Shown: piece after piece, positions 35,017 to 47,263 of the stretch
How positions within the stretch are numbered: position 1 is the first letter of the stretch
Layout of the letters: each line of letters opens with the position of its first letter
Assembly (NCBI GenBank): GCA_963978545.1
Contig: OZ021722.1
Location: 6,777,201-6,841,200 of the forward strand
DNA from: Linyphia triangularis
Taxonomy: Eukaryota; Arthropoda; Arachnida; Araneae; Linyphiidae
Reading direction: 5' to 3'
Length of the DNA: 64,000 nt
Made by a program: the position numbers and the translations under genes
The notes under the pieces: model-generated
Told to the model about the DNA's origin: nothing
Seen by the model: only the letters and a program-made list of their open reading frames with translations
The model's database searches: none

Positions 35017-35248
35017 GGTACTTTTCCGTTAGATGGGTACCAGTTGTCGCCAAGCCTAAATATTTACACGTTTCACTGACGCGTATATGTATCGCCAAGC
35101 CTAAAAGTTACGGTTTGTTATGGGATTGCTATAGAATTCCTATTACGGTTTGTTATAGGAATTATAAATGATATGGAGGTTAGTTTGGATGAGTTATCAT
35201 TGCAATTAGGCAGTTTCTACATGGTACCTGTCTAATGGAAGAGTACCC
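35017..35248 (+). mobile_element. Family A MITE, copy downstream of the gene
   Basis: GGTACTTTTCCGTTAGATGG at the left mirrors CTGTCTAATGGAAGAGTACC at the right. Contains GCCAAGCCTAAA twice, as in the other copies. A family B MITE follows within 12 bases. Confidence 0.85.
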
Positions 35249-35258
35249 GTTTTTACTT

Positions 35259-35501
35259 ATACTAAACTTCAACTTAACTAGTCATCACTTAGACGGTAGA
35301 TCGTCACAGTGCTCATAGGTATTTAATCCATTTTGGCGGAGTGAAAGCATAATGTTCGCCAAACCACAACCCTGTAGAGAACAAAAGGCTATAAGGTTGG
35401 GCGAGAATTATGTCTTCACTCCGCCAAAATGGATAAAATACCTATGAGCACTGTGACGATCTATCGTCTAAGTGATGTCTAGTTAAATTGAAGTTTAGTA
35501 T
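35259..35501 (+). mobile_element. Family B foldback MITE, copy 3
   Basis: Full-length copy. Inner halves ATTTTGGCGGAGTGAAAGC and ACTCCGCCAAAAT mirror each other, so nearly the whole element can fold back. Confidence 0.88.
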
Positions 35502-35556
35502 AGAAGAAGCTATTTGACCACTTTTATGTACAATGAGAATTACTTTTTCGCCTATT

Positions 35557-36536
35557 CAAGGGGACATGGGACACTTTTTCCAAAATTCTTTAGTTTTGCT
35601 TAGAATTAAATAAAATTTGGCACAAACATAGAAGATGTGACTTATAACACAGCAAAAAAATTTGAGTAGATAATATGGAATAGATAATAAATTATTGAGA
35701 AAAATGCATTAAAATAATACGAAATTTTAACTTTTTTCAAAATGCTCCTCGCGACACAATACTTTAACGAACATTAAAGAAAAATTTGAAGTTGTTTATC
35801 AATATATTATAAGCATTTTCACACATGCTTTTACCTTTAGGTGCTACAGTTGAACAGAAATAAAATTTCAAACTTGGTACTAGTGATTTTTCAATAAAAA
35901 ATGCACGTTTTTCAAATTCCCACCATGGAAAAAAAAATAGAAAAAATTATGTAACATGAAAAAGCATGTGTGAATTTATATACTAAACTTCAACTTAACT
36001 AGACATCACTTAGACGGTAGATCGTCAGAGTGCTCATAGGTATTTAATCCATTTTGGCGGAGTGAAGACATAATTCTCGTCAAACCTTATAGTCTTTTGT
36101 TCTCTACATTGTTGTGGTTTGGCGAACATTATGCTTTCACGCCGCCAAAATGGATTAAATACCTATGAGCACTGTGACGATCTATCGTCTAAGTGATGTC
36201 TAGTTAAGTTGAAGTTTAGATAGTATATTAAAAATTATTTATACAAAAAAAATTAAGTGAATTTATCAAAAAATGAATTGCAAGGAGCTTTTCGAACATA
36301 CGTAAAATGTGAAAAAGCGAAGCTGAGAAAAATCAATTTTTAACTTTTGCCAACAAGTGTGCGATACGTAAAAATAGTTAGTTAAAATAAAGATTTTACC
36401 ACTGAAAAGCATCGGATTTCAAAAATTCAAATGCGAAATTGAAGCTAGTGACGTCAGCAATTTTTATGGAAAAAAAGGAGATAAAGAAATTTAAAAAAAT
36501 CAGTTTTGGTGATTTTAGTGTCCCATATCTCCTTAA
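35557..36536. mobile_element. TIR element N (AAGGGGACATGGGACAC), with family B inside
   Basis: CAAGGGGACATGGGACACTT at the left faces AGTGTCCCATATCTCCTTA at the right. Family B copy 4 lies inside. No coding capacity is seen. Confidence 0.65.
35980..36222 (-). mobile_element. Family B foldback MITE, copy 4, reversed core
   Basis: The ends match the family, but the central block is in the opposite orientation compared with copies 1-3 (CATAATTCTCG first, AACATTATGC second). Because the ends are palindromic, this is simply an insertion on the other strand. Confidence 0.86.
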
Positions 36537-36539
36537 AGT

Positions 36540-37150
36540 CTATTTTGTGCAAGTGAAAGCAAAAAACTAACATTTGAATCGTACTTTAAATACCTATCAC
36601 GTGCTATGAAAACAGGCGAAAAAAGTCATACTCTAGCTCATGTTGCATTAAAAATTGGCTTAGTTCATTGGAAATATTTTTTCAGCGAGATAGGAGCCAA
36701 GGCAAGGCGTAATTTCAACTAATCAGCTGTGGTATATTTACCAGTCACAAAGAATGTCTGTTGACAATTTATTTTAACTCGGGATGCTCTTCAGAAAAAT
36801 AACAGGCAATGAAAGGGTCTTAAAAAGTACATCTGTAATGAAACATGTGAAACTTGCTTCATTTCCATAGAAGAGACGACAACCAATGATGAATTGTAAA
36901 TTCTAATTTGTTTTTATTTTGAAATCTCTATTGTCCATGATTAATCATTGAGTCAATCAAAGTAGATGTTTTTTTATTTTTTTTTATTATTATTTACGTT
37001 AATCTATGTTTGTATTTTAGAATAAATTATTTATGCTTTGTGTCTTAATAAAACACTTTTTTAAATGTTTGTGTTAACGTGTATTTTTATTACTTTTTCT
37101 TTATTGAACTTTTTCTTTTCAATTTAATTGGATTCAGTTTATTATTCAAC
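36540..37150. other. Intergenic, no gene seen
   Basis: AT-rich sequence with no recognisable coding region. AATAAA sites occur at about 37021 and 37048. Confidence 0.5.
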
Positions 37151-37154
37151 AAAA

Positions 37155-37255
37155 AGTTCACGCTGACAACAGAAACGGCGCTTTGTTAATTAATATAAAA
37201 ATTGGCTATGCATATAAAGGATTTATATTAAAAACTTTTTTTTTTTTATGGTTTA
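37155..37255 (-). repeat. Repeat family D, terminal fragment
   Basis: It contains AAAATTGGCTATGCATATAA and GGATTTATATTAAAAAC, matching the reversed 5' end of family D. Confidence 0.65.
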
Positions 37256-37806
37256 TATTTTTAGGTCCTAAACTATATTAATGCTGAAAATTCTCTATCT
37301 AATGTAAAGATTAACAGCAAAAACTACAAATACCACTGATATCGTATCTAAAATCTCGTAAGATTAATTGGGGTATATAAAACCCTATATCCACAAGCTT
37401 AGTCAATCTTGACTCTTGTTCCATTAAAATCCAACCAACCGATATCCAACTGGAAGAGGGCTTCTATAGTAAAACTACAGGAAGTTCATAGTTTGGTTTC
37501 TAATAGATATCAGATTGGAATTTGTACATTCGTTGATAAGATTTCAAACCAAGTTTGTTGAAAATTTACCTACTTGATGAAATTTATTTTTGTTAAAACA
37601 AATGAATTCTGTGCTCTCTGAAATATTGATTTTTGGTTGGATATAATTGTTCAAGGTTTCAAAAGCAATCTGAATTATCAGACATTTGTTTGCCTTTAGA
37701 TTTCTAGTTGCCATCATATTTCTGCAATTGAAAATTTCAATTACCACCTCTGCAAGAAATTTTTTATCAAACAATTTTTACCCATATGTTAACAGTATGA
37801 AATGTT

Positions 37807-39190
37807 ATGGCATTGTTTGCCAGTTAAATATATCCAAAGGGTAATTTCACCCCCTCTCTAAATTTCAAGGGGGTATTTTTAAAATTCTAAGATTATTATT
37901 ATTTTTTTTTTTTAAACTAAAGCTAAATCAGTTTTTCGACAAAATTAATAACTTCAACAATAAGACTGATACACGATCGTGATTTAGCGTATCAGAGCGG
38001 AAACATGCTTTTTAAATGCTCACTAAAAACACTTGGATTGTTATAAGCCTTAAACTTACTTACGTTTGGTGTCCTTCGATAACTATCGGGCAAATGGAGG
38101 AGGCACTTCGAAAACTACTTGGGTAAAAATTGGCGATATTTTTTTTTTTTTGGGGGGGGGGGGGTCATCTTACCAGAATTACTGACCAAAAAATTACAGC
38201 CACATAATTTTGCGATTTTGTCAAATTTAGGTCAATATATAGAAGAGTTTCCAATTCCAAACTTATACCATCCAAAAAATGGGAAGTGGTTCAAAGTTGG
38301 CCCTGCGATTTCAAAATTTCTCTATTTTATCAAAAAATTTGGATCGGCGGAGGGGGACACATTTGGATAAAGAATGATTATAAAAGACATTTCCAATACC
38401 AAATCACAATTTGGAGCGATTTGACCCACATTCTTGAAAAGTCAATTTTATCCCATTGGATTAGTATTGGGGACAACCGTACAGGAATTATTGTTCAAAA
38501 AATTTTTCCTTTGGTGAAATTGAAGTTTATAATAGGAGAATCTTCAGTTCCGAATTTATAACAATCACAAAATCGGACGTGGATCAAAATTGGCAATATC
38601 TTTTTTTTGTAAAGGGGGAGGAGGGTTCACTTTACAAGAATTATTGACCAAAAAGTTACAGTCGCAAAATGTTGCGATTTTGTAGGTCAATATTTACGAA
38701 AGTCTCCAATTCCCAATTTATAACATCCACAAAATGGGAAGTGGTTCAAAGGTGGTCAGTTTTAAAATTTCTCTATTTTATCAAAAAAATTTGGGTCAGT
38801 GGAAGGGGACAAATTTGGATCAAGAATGACTATAAAACACATTTCCAACCAGTGTTTTCCAGTTAAATATTTCCAAAGTGTATTTTTACCCCCCCTAAAT
38901 TTTTAAGGGGTATTTTTAAAATCCAAAGGGTATTTTTTTAAACTAACTTTTTTTTTAACAAAAACAAAATAAGTTTTTTGACAAAATTAATAACTTTAAC
39001 AATAAGAGTGATTGCACAATCGCGATTTCGAGTATCAGTTCGGAAATATGCTTATTAAATGCTTACTAAGAACACTTGATGGTTATAAGCTTTAAACTAA
39101 CTATTAACACTTTGCCGTCGGGTGTCCAGCGAAAAATAAAGGGCAAATGCCGGTGGCACCTCTAAAACTATAGTTGAAAAGTAAACAAAA
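37807..39190 (+). repeat. Tandem duplication, ~1.05-kb unit, partly re-duplicated
   Basis: The start CAGTTAAATAT.TCCAAAG and the following block (ATCAG/TTCGACAAAATTAATAACTT, ...ATGCTTTTTAAATGCTCACT) recur at 38860-39190. Within the unit, the segment 38120-38400 (TTACCAGAATTACTGACC...AATGGGAAGTGGTTCAAAG) recurs at 38590-38850. No protein is recognised in the open frames. Confidence 0.75.
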
Positions 39191-39483
39191 ACATTTTTTT
39201 TTTTCTTCTTTTCCTAGAAAAGGACACTATTTTTAAAGAAAAAGGTAGGGAGGTTGCACCACCCTTCGAAAAATGGCTAGTATGATCTTTGATTTTATAA
39301 AATGGTGGATTATTTATAAAAATGTATCCATGATCTGTTGATACGGAAATTCACCAATGCGGTTAATTGTATGGGGTGAAATTGGTTTTCAATGCTTGTT
39401 CACGCAGAATTCACGCATTTTGGCGAACTCTATGCTATGGTAATGAATGTATTGTTTCCGATCAAAAAAATTAAATTTCGATT

Positions 39484-39840
39484 TTTTTTTTCTTTTCCTT
39501 TTTGCCACGTTTTAGAACATCCCCATTTCAATAAGGTGGTCTAGAAAAATTCTGTTTGTGTCTGAATGTCTGTGTGTACGTGGTCAGCATAACTCTAGCA
39601 AATTGAACTACGATGCGCAAAATTGGTGTACAGGTTAGTGGTGGCCATGGGACCTGTTATTAAGGTTTTCGTCAAAATTACGCATGCGCAAAACATGAAA
39701 ACATAATAAAAAGCATGTTTTTCAGCAATTGTTGAAAAACGGTTCAAATGATTTTGATTAAAACCTCTATGGTAGTGCCTCTTAAGGTGTTCCAAACATC
39801 CCCCCCCCCCCCTCCAAAATTCCCGTAAAATGTTATAAAA
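39484..39840 (+). repeat. Repeat family E, partial copy 2
   Basis: It contains GTGTGTACGTGGTCAGCATA and GGTTTTCGTCAAAATTACGC in family order. The first ~40 bases and the 3' half are missing, and a poly-C run at 39801-39812 lies inside. Confidence 0.75.
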
Positions 39841-40089
39841 GTGTAAAAAGTTGAAAAACTTGTATTTTTAAAACAGTTTTCTTCCTTCGATATGAATTGA
39901 TGGGAATTGTTTCTGATAGATGGCGACACGAAAAACTTCTAACTCGTGACTTAAGTCATTCATATTCTAGGAGCTTCAAATGGATCATTACTAATCTGAA
40001 CTATTGTGAAGAGATATCATGTTACTTTTCCTTTAGACCGTCTGATCGAAAAGTAACGAGATTTCTCTTCACATCTCGTCACATACCAG

Positions 40090-40320
40090 TCTAACTTAGA
40101 CGGGTATCAGTTAGCGCAGTTATCGCCAAGCCTAAATGTTTTACACGTTTAAATGATGTAAAATTGTATAGCCAAGCATAAATATTTTTAGTTTTTGTAA
40201 TAGCAACCCTACAACGGTTCGTTATAGAAATTTAGAATGATTTGAAGGTCGTTAGTTTGGATGAGTTATCGCTGCAATTGGGTGGTTTTTATCTGGTACC
40301 CGTCTAACGGAAGAATACCG
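40090..40320 (+). mobile_element. Family A MITE, copy at 40 kb
   Basis: It ends CTGGTACCCGTCTAACGGAA, the best preserved terminus of the family. Its left end, CTTAGACGGGTATCAG, is slightly diverged. Confidence 0.85.
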
Positions 40321-40639
40321 AAGTCTCGAATGGAAGAAAACTTTCACCAGAAAAAAAACCTATCTGTCCTAACCCAACTTTTTTTAAAGCAGAGATTGAA
40401 GAACATCAGGCGGGGAGTCGAACCCAAGATCCATCTCATTCTAATATGCGAGGATTCCGATTCTTAGCAAGGAATTTACCCCAAGAGCTTTCCTTCCTGA
40501 CAACGAGGGGGGGGGTTGGGAATGGAGTTATTTAATCTTCAACTTTTTGAGAAAAGCCATCGGATCTCCTGCTCCTATTCTCAAAATACTCCGAATACAC
40601 TTGTGTGAAATTGGTCTTCAGACGAGTAAATATGAAGCG

Positions 40640-40735
40640 TCAATTTTAAATATATCGCTGCTGCCAAAATTGTTTCAATCAGAATAAATTAATAGCATGT
40701 GGAAGTGAATGCGTAATTCCGTTTTTACACACGTT
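40640..40735 (-). repeat. Repeat family D fragment
   Basis: Short reversed piece: GCCAAAATTGTTTCAATCAG then AATAAATTAATAGCATGTGG. Confidence 0.5.
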
Positions 40736-40827
40736 TCTATTGCCCCACGTCAGTTTCATTAGCTTTTACTCATCTTATATTATCCAGTTACCAAGCTGAA
40801 GTCAAACATGTTCAATTTGGCGATATA

Positions 40828-41379
40828 CAAGGTGTGACCGAAAAGTAAGGTGACTGATGTCTTAATAATCTCTGTATTATGTAGATAAATACGTCACTGT
40901 TCTTCAAGGTAGTTCCCACCGTCTACAATACACTTCTGACAACGTTCATGCAAGTTCTTGAAACTTCTGAAAAAGTCCTCCTTTGAGACTGTCTTAAGTT
41001 CCTTTTGGTAACAGCATCTTGAATTTCTGAGATGCTTGAAAATCGGTTTCCCTTCAGTGCAAATTTCAGTCGTGGAAAGAGGAAAAAATCTGCTGGCATC
41101 AGGGGAATAAGGATTTTTTTCCTCTTTCGAAGACTAAAATTGGCACTGAAGGGAAACCGATTTTCAATCATCTCAGACATTCAAGATGCTGTTACCAAGG
41201 AACTTAAGACAGTCTCAAAGAAGGACTTTTTCAGAAGTTTCAAGAACTTGTATGAACGTTGTCAGAAGTGTATTGTAGACGGTGGGAACTACCTTGAAGG
41301 ACAGTGATGTATTTATCTGCAAATATATAATACAGTGGTTATTATGACATCAGTCACCTTACTTTTCGGTATCACCTTC
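40828..41379. mobile_element. Mariner-derived foldback element
   Basis: Two ~265-bp arms are reverse complements around a ~22-base spacer near 41100. Each arm has a mariner-type inverted end (CCGAAAAGTAAGGTGACTGA) at the outside and the last third of a mariner transposase reading inside-out. In the right arm 41090-41307 encodes FFLFRRLKLALKGNRFS...KCIVDGGNYLEGQ and stops, and the left arm encodes APADFFLF-like PADFFLFPRLKFALKGNRF on the minus strand. TA flanks both sides. It has lost the catalytic core. Confidence 0.85.
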
Positions 41380-41584
41380 TACAATTACTGTTAAGGTTAA
41401 CGAGGCAAAACCTTCGAAGGGCTAATTAATCCCCTTTCCGTCATCCATTCGAGTAGAATTTCGGTAAATAGACTCATTGTATATGATAATGTATTAAATT
41501 AAGTTTTGGAGTCAAAAAAGAAGTTAGTAAATAGTTCGAAATTGATCTTTTGTTCTTAGTGGTCAAGCCCTATGAAAACTCGTC

Positions 41585-41665
41585 TGAGCTCAAGAAGTTG
41601 CAATTGCATACAAAAACTGGCAATGCATATAAAAGATTTGTATTAAAAAATTTGTTTTTAAGGTT
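41585..41665 (-). repeat. Repeat family D, terminal fragment
   Basis: Contains AAAAACTGGCAATGCATATA and GATTTGTATTAAAAAAT, as at 37155-37255. Confidence 0.6.
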
Positions 41666-42156
41666 TATATTATTAATTATTAAATATAATTTCGCAAAAA
41701 AACATTATAAGTCCTGTGTGAAGGATGCACTTGCTTTCGATTGTAGTTGAGAACAGCAATGAAATCCGTGTCGATTCGAATTACTTTCAGACGCAAAAAG
41801 TTCCGCAATCGCAGTTTGGTTTTAATTCCTACCATTGTCAAAAATCAAACTTCACAAGTGAAGGAAGATGTAAAAGGGAGCAAAAGCTTCAGCATAAAGA
41901 ATTGAAAAAAGGTGATAACCGGAATTGTGTGTCAATTTGCTACTATTCAAATTCAGTTTTAATTATGTGTTTTCGGATTAGATAAGTGCATTAGCTTTCG
42001 ACGATATACAAATAGTTATGCTTTCCTGGAACTGGTACGGGACAGGAAGTCCTGTAGAATTATGATTGGTTTGTTAAGCAGTCACTGTCTTAGGGTCCAT
42101 CTCAAAACAATGATTAGTTGTCTAGGACAACCTAAGCAGAGAACTCAGCTGAAACC

Positions 42157-42420
42157 ATCGATATAGATAAACAACTGGATAGACTGTTCCAATGTCAATG
42201 CAAAGAGAAAAACGAGCCGGGGATTGCGAATCTTTGAGAAGCTGGTGGGATGATTAACCAATCACAGTTCACTTTTATAGTTGGATGGGAATGCGAAAAA
42301 CCTTGTAAAGTGTTAGAGTAGACATTATTACTAATTAAGGTCTACTATTAACATTTCTGTTGTGTACAACAAAAAATTTTATTTTCAATAATCGGCAATC
42401 CGTATTTTTTTATCCCACCA
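42157..42420 (+). repeat. Repeat F, inverted partner at 44655-44930
   Basis: The segment with CCAATCACAGTTCACTTTTA, CTTGTAAAGTG and TACTAATTAAGGTCTA recurs reversed at about 44730-44910. CATCGATATAGATAAAC occurs at 42157 and 44656, and reversed at 42690. Probably parts of one larger, broken element. Confidence 0.6.
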
Positions 42421-42454
42421 ATGGCATCTGGCAACGACCTCATTTTCATAACGT

Positions 42455-42670
42455 AGCTTGGCGTCCACTATCGCTAAAGCTTAGCGTCCACTATTGCTAA
42501 GCAGAGCAGAGCAGATCAGAGCGGAGTGGATTAAAGCCAATTACAAGGCTTCCAATGTCTACTATTGCACGAGCCTCGAGCTACAATGGACGTTGATAGA
42601 CTTGCAATTGGCTCTAATCCACTTCGCTCTGATCTGCTCTGCTCTGCTTAGCGATAGTGGACACCAAGCT
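42455..42670. mobile_element. Foldback MITE with GCAGAGCAGAGCAGATCAGA arms
   Basis: The left arm (AGCTTGGCGTCCACTATCGC, then CTAAGCAGAGCAGAGCAGAT) is mirrored on the right over ~70 bases. The start of the left arm is partly duplicated (GCTTAGCGTCCACTATTGC). Confidence 0.8.
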
Positions 42671-44640
42671 GTAAGCAGTCTATACAGTTGTTTATCTATA
42701 TCGATGGATGCAAACGCCTCGTGGGCTTTAAGTTTAAAACCTGTGGTGTTATTAACATCAAGTTTGATGACTTTTGCGATGCCCATTTTCAGACTGTTTG
42801 GCCTTCTGTAAGGCCACCGCACTGTTTAGCATGTCATAGGCTGTATATCTTAGTATGAGAGGAACAATGGGCTCATCAAGCCTAAGTACGCTTGACTTTC
42901 CCACTCTCTTTCTAATGTATGTTTTGCTGGAAGAGATTCAAGGTTCAGTTTTTCATTACATCAGTAAAGTAATAATTAAAATTTTCTTTCAATGGTTTTG
43001 AGGTTTCGGTAACTATGCTATCGAGAAAGTTCGCATTATTTTCGATTATAAACGTTTGAAATACCTCTAAATTCTCATATTTGTGGTCTTGTCAAGATCT
43101 TGCCACGACCTATCAAAATGGACTCGAGACAAATAGTTTGCAAACGCTGCTGTCGCAAATGGACTTCCTAAATTCTAAATCATGGACTAAAATGCTCATC
43201 GTAACAAGATTAATCCTCTTTGTCGGCGGTTCCCAACCCATGGGTCGCGGCCCGCAAGTGGGCCCGAGTAGCGTGGTACTGGACCGTGGACGCTGGTCGA
43301 GAGTCTAAGCCAATAAATAGGGCTTCAGGGATAGAGATGTGAACGATCGATTGACTCGATAGTAGCGACATTCCAATTATTCGATTGTATTCTTCGATGG
43401 TGTAACGAGTGAATAATGATTCAACATCATGGATATCCACTTTTAATCCAGATATTGACCCTCACATGGGGACAAATAATGTCAAAAAAGTGCAAATAAT
43501 TAATTTTTTTTAAACTTTGATAACTTTTTTTTTTTAGTTTTATTACAGTTGCATCAGCAAAATGAATACAATAACGTACCTTTTTTTTTTTTTTCATTGA
43601 AGCACATATTCTATAAGCTAGTAGGCCTCAAAGTTTTTTTTTTTCTTTCTTAAAATATGCGGTCCGAATCGCTGTTCTCCATGTTGATATCCTATCTAGC
43701 ACACTATAGTTTACAAACCCCGATTTACACATTTTCTTCATAATATTTTTTTTTTTTATTATCTATCAACAATTTTCTTATTTTTGAAGATGAGAAAATG
43801 AGTTGTAGGCTAATCTAAAACTTTCAAGAGTAAGAAGAGGTGTTATAACAGCGCATCACAAACAGACTGATATAGAAAATTGTTGTTAATTACCTGATTT
43901 AACTTCAAAAATAAAAATATCCGTTATTGTGTTAGGGTAGGATTCAAACTGCCATTTGTTTGTGTGTTTTACCTTTAAAGAAAGTATTGTATTTAAAAAA
44001 TATATATTGCGATATATAGCGAGGCGTGCAGTCATCTATGAATTCGCGGATGACGACGAAATCTTAAAGATTTGTTTAAAGAAGTAAATAAGTAAAAAAT
44101 ATTTAAACAATGCTCTTTGATGTTTTTTTTTTTAACAATTATATTCCCCCGTTCTTTAGTCTAATTGAAAATAACACCGTAAATAATCAATTTATTTTTA
44201 CTCGAAATTACACGAAAACAATCAACTTATTTTAATGGGATGGCAGAGTGAAGGCCTATGAATTTTTCAGAATTAACCCTCATAAAAAGGTTTAAAAGAA
44301 TTCAAGAGTTTCGGATACTAACGTGTCCAGTTTTTGTTACAGATGAATGAGAGAATCCAGAATTTCCGTTTTTGAGATAGCAAAACTTGATTTATCTTGG
44401 TCTTATTTCAGGAGGGGATGTAAAGTGAAATTTTGTGAAAATATTAATTTCTGTTATTAAGCTCATTCCGGCTAATGTATTCAACTATAAAAACAAATTA
44501 TAATTATATGTGACAATTATTCTCAACGTTCTACGAAACAAGTAAGAATTTATGAAGAGCTATATCGAGTATTCATTACGTAGAAAACTGGACGCAATTA
44601 TTAACTACTTTACGTTTAAGCTTAACAAATAATCAAAACA
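42671..44640. other. Intergenic, no gene seen
   Basis: AT-rich, with T runs. A GC-rich patch at 43220-43310 (GGTTCCCAACCCATGGGTCG) resembles ends of hAT-type elements, but no partner end was found. Nothing else is recognisable. Confidence 0.45.
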
Positions 44641-44654
44641 ATAAGCCAGTTATA

Positions 44655-44930
44655 CACATCGATATAGATAAACTACTGGATAGACTGCTCAACGCTGGGA
44701 AAATGAAGCCTGTTTCCAGATCGTTGGGTAGACAAAAAATACGGAATACCCAAAAAGAGAAATATTTGGTTGTGCACAGCAGAACTGTCAATAGACCTTA
44801 ATTAGTAATAACTTGCAAAAAAATATCTACTCTGGCACTTTACAAGGTTTCCTGCATTCCCACCCATCTACAAAAGTGAACTGTGATTGGACAATCGTCC
44901 ACCCATCACCAACAACACCAAACGGCGAGG
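44655..44930 (-). repeat. Repeat F, second copy
   Basis: Reverse complement of 42240-42415 (GTGAACTGTGATTGGACAAT, CACTTTACAAGGTTTCCTGC). Confidence 0.6.
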
Positions 44931-45320
44931 TCTTTTTTTTCTTCTTCTTTGCATTGCTTTCGGAGCGGTCTATCGAGTTCTTTATCTATAACGATGGTTA
45001 TACAATGTCGCAATATTGTATAACTGACAGTAGTTTAAAATCAAAGTCGATTAGGGTTGCATTAGAAATCAATGAAATCCCTCTTAGAGACAACTAGAAA
45101 GTAGAAAGGAGTTAAGAATTGTACCTTTCCTCCTGAACCATTCCTCTACGTGATTGCAGACGTGTGTTTATAAGTTAAAACAAACCCTGACAAAACGACT
45201 ATAAAAGACCAGTCAAGTTACGTATATAAAGATATTTAAGACTAAGGTCACAGTAGCGTTTTTTCATGTAGAAACGCTGCATGAAATTAAGCCACAAAAT
45301 ATAGACAAACTGCTTTAATA

Positions 45321-46547
45321 CACTATCTGGCCAAAAGTATCCGGACACCCCTTAAAAAAGTGGTTCTGGCGAGTGACGCAATTTGATACGTAATTGAAAG
45401 CTGTAAAAGTGTTGGTAGTGGTTTGTCAGATTGTATTTATGCGTTTGTGAGGCAATGAGTAAGTCGAAGGAGCTTAGTGAGTTTGATCGTGGCAGAATAG
45501 TGGAATGCCACCTTTGTGGGAAATCAGTTAGTGAGATTGCGGACATTCTACAGAAGCCTAAATCCACTGTGAGTGATGTAATTGTGAAGTGGAAACGTCG
45601 AGGCAGTGAAACGGCAGAAAAACGAACAGGTAGGCCGAAATCACTTGGTGAACGCAGCCGCAGAACTCTGAAAAGGGTAGTGAAACAAAATCGCAAGTCC
45701 TCGTTGGTGGAAATTTCTCAGGAGTTCCAAAGTTCATCAGGCGTTAGTGTTAGCAGCAGGACTGTCCGTCGAGAGTTAAAAGACTTGGGATTCCATGGTC
45801 GTGCAGCCGCTCACAAGCCGAACATCACTAAACAGAATGCAAAGCATCGATTGCAATGGTGTAGAGCTCACCGTCATTGGACTGTGGACATGTGGGAAAC
45901 TGTTCTTTGGAGTGATGAATCTCGCTTTATAGTCTCGCAGTCGGATGGACGCGTCTGGGTTTGGCGGATGCCCGGCGAACGTTTCTATAGTGACTGCATT
46001 GTGCCGACTGTTTTTGGTGGTGGAAGCATAATGGTGTGGGAGTGTTTCTCGTGGTTTGGACTGGGTCCGTTAGTTCCTGTGGTTGGAAACATGAACTCTG
46101 AGATGTATGTGGACATTCTGGACAATGCTGCACTCCCAACTCTATGGCAATATTTCGGGGAAGGCCGATTTCTCTTCCAGCAGGATAACTGCTCCATTCA
46201 CACATCGAGGCTTGCACAGACGTGGTTTGACAAAATGGGTGTTCAAAAACTGGACTGGCCTTTTCAGAGCCCCGATCTAAATCCCATAGAACACCTTTGG
46301 GACGAATTAGAGCGCAGATTACGTAGCCAGCCAAATCGACCATCTTCACTGCAAGCACTCACTTCAGCTGTGATGGACGCCTGGAAGGCAATTCCTATGG
46401 TCACCTATAAAAAATTGGTGGAAAGTCTTCCCAAACGTGTGCAGGCTGTCATCGATGCAAAAGGGGGACCAACATCATATTAATATGTGCCTCAGGACGC
46501 TCTAAGTCCATACCACTGGGTGTCCGGATACTTTTGGCCAGATAGTG
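45321..46547 (+). mobile_element. Intact Tc1-like transposon (DD34E)
   Basis: A 1227-bp element with perfect 30-bp terminal inverted repeats (CACTATCTGGCCAAAAGTAT...), flanked by TA duplications at 45319-45320 and 46548-46549. It contains one uninterrupted transposase gene. Every other transposon-derived frame in this window is broken, so this copy arrived recently. Its coding part is clearly GC-richer than the surrounding DNA. Confidence 0.96.
45455..46483 (+). CDS. Tc1-like transposase, 342 aa, complete
   Basis: A DDE/D transposase for cut-and-paste transposition into TA sites, acting in the nucleus. The N-terminal helix-turn-helix region (residues 8-50, with [20 protein letters not shown]) and the GRPK motif (59-62) bind the element's inverted repeats in this family. 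The catalytic triad is Asp154 (WSDES), Asp244 (QQDNC) and Glu279 (NPIEH), with 34 residues between the last two. The length of 342 residues is typical for Tc1, and no stop or frameshift is present. ATG 45455 is chosen because it starts the usual domain. In the same frame upstream only a TTG at 45431 extends it. The protein ends DAKGGPTSY, as Tc1 transposases commonly do. Activity is plausible but unproven. Confidence 0.95.
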   Translation: MSKSKELSEFDRGRIVECHLCGKSVSEIADILQKPKSTVSDVIVKWKRRGSETAEKRTGRPKSLGERSRRTLKRVVKQNRKSSLVEISQEFQSSSGVSVSSRTVRRELKDLGFHGRAAAHKPNITKQNAKHRLQWCRAHRHWTVDMWETVLWSDESRFIVSQSDGRVWVWRMPGERFYSDCIVPTVFGGGSIMVWECFSWFGLGPLVPVVGNMNSEMYVDILDNAALPTLWQYFGEGRFLFQQDNCSIHTSRLAQTWFDKMGVQKLDWPFQSPDLNPIEHLWDELERRLRSQPNRPSSLQALTSAVMDAWKAIPMVTYKKLVESLPKRVQAVIDAKGGPTSY

Positions 46548-46549
46548 TA

Positions 46550-47260
46550 TACACGTGACCAGTCGCAGCTTGTTTACACACTGGCGGGTGGGAAGGTAGA
46601 TCGTCTGTCGCATTCTCAAGGTCACCCGCTGGAAAATGCCATCAGGCCTAGTTGTCAAGCTCAGTGAAAGCACTTCCCTGCAGATAATTGTTCTTGTTGC
46701 TACATTCGTGTGTTATTGTCTTAAATTTTTGATATTTAAAATAACTATATAATGGAATACTACTTGGATTGTGAACTTATCATTCTTGAAATTGAAAAAT
46801 ATACATATCCTTAGGATACTAGGTATAATGATTTAAAAAATAGTGAACTGAACAGATATGCTTGGATTGTAAATGGAATCATGTTGCTTTGGAGATCACA
46901 AACAAGCGACTGAACTCGCTTTAAAGTACAAGCACGTGTAGCCGGCTTGTGTAGATTTTCAATCTGCATAAAGATAAGCTGCGTTTAAGCAGCATGAAAA
47001 AACGCACAAGTGTTCTTAGCCTAATATTTTGCACTGTAAATTATTATAAAATATCACAGGAGAAGCGATCCTAATACAAGACACTACGATACAAAATATC
47101 ACGGGAAAAAACATTATGAAAAACAACCTCCCAAAATGGAAAGACAGCAAAAAAACAGCGAACTCACATTCATGCCAACTATCTGCTGAGTTCAGACTTC
47201 CCTTTCTCAACTGTAGAGAATAGTCCCACAGAAGACACACATGGTCTCAAGAAACAAAAC
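46550..47260. other. Intergenic, no gene seen
   Basis: No recognisable element or gene. Confidence 0.5.
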
Positions 47261-47263
47261 TTG

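Noticed and set aside
42494..42822. Open frames on both strands
   Set aside because: They overlie a foldback MITE and are artefacts of the palindrome.
43222..43310. hAT element end with GGTTCCCAACC
   Set aside because: Only one end is visible and no 8-bp duplication could be located.
45352..46358. Several minus-strand frames opposite the Tc1 transposase
   Set aside because: Shadows of the plus-strand transposase codons.
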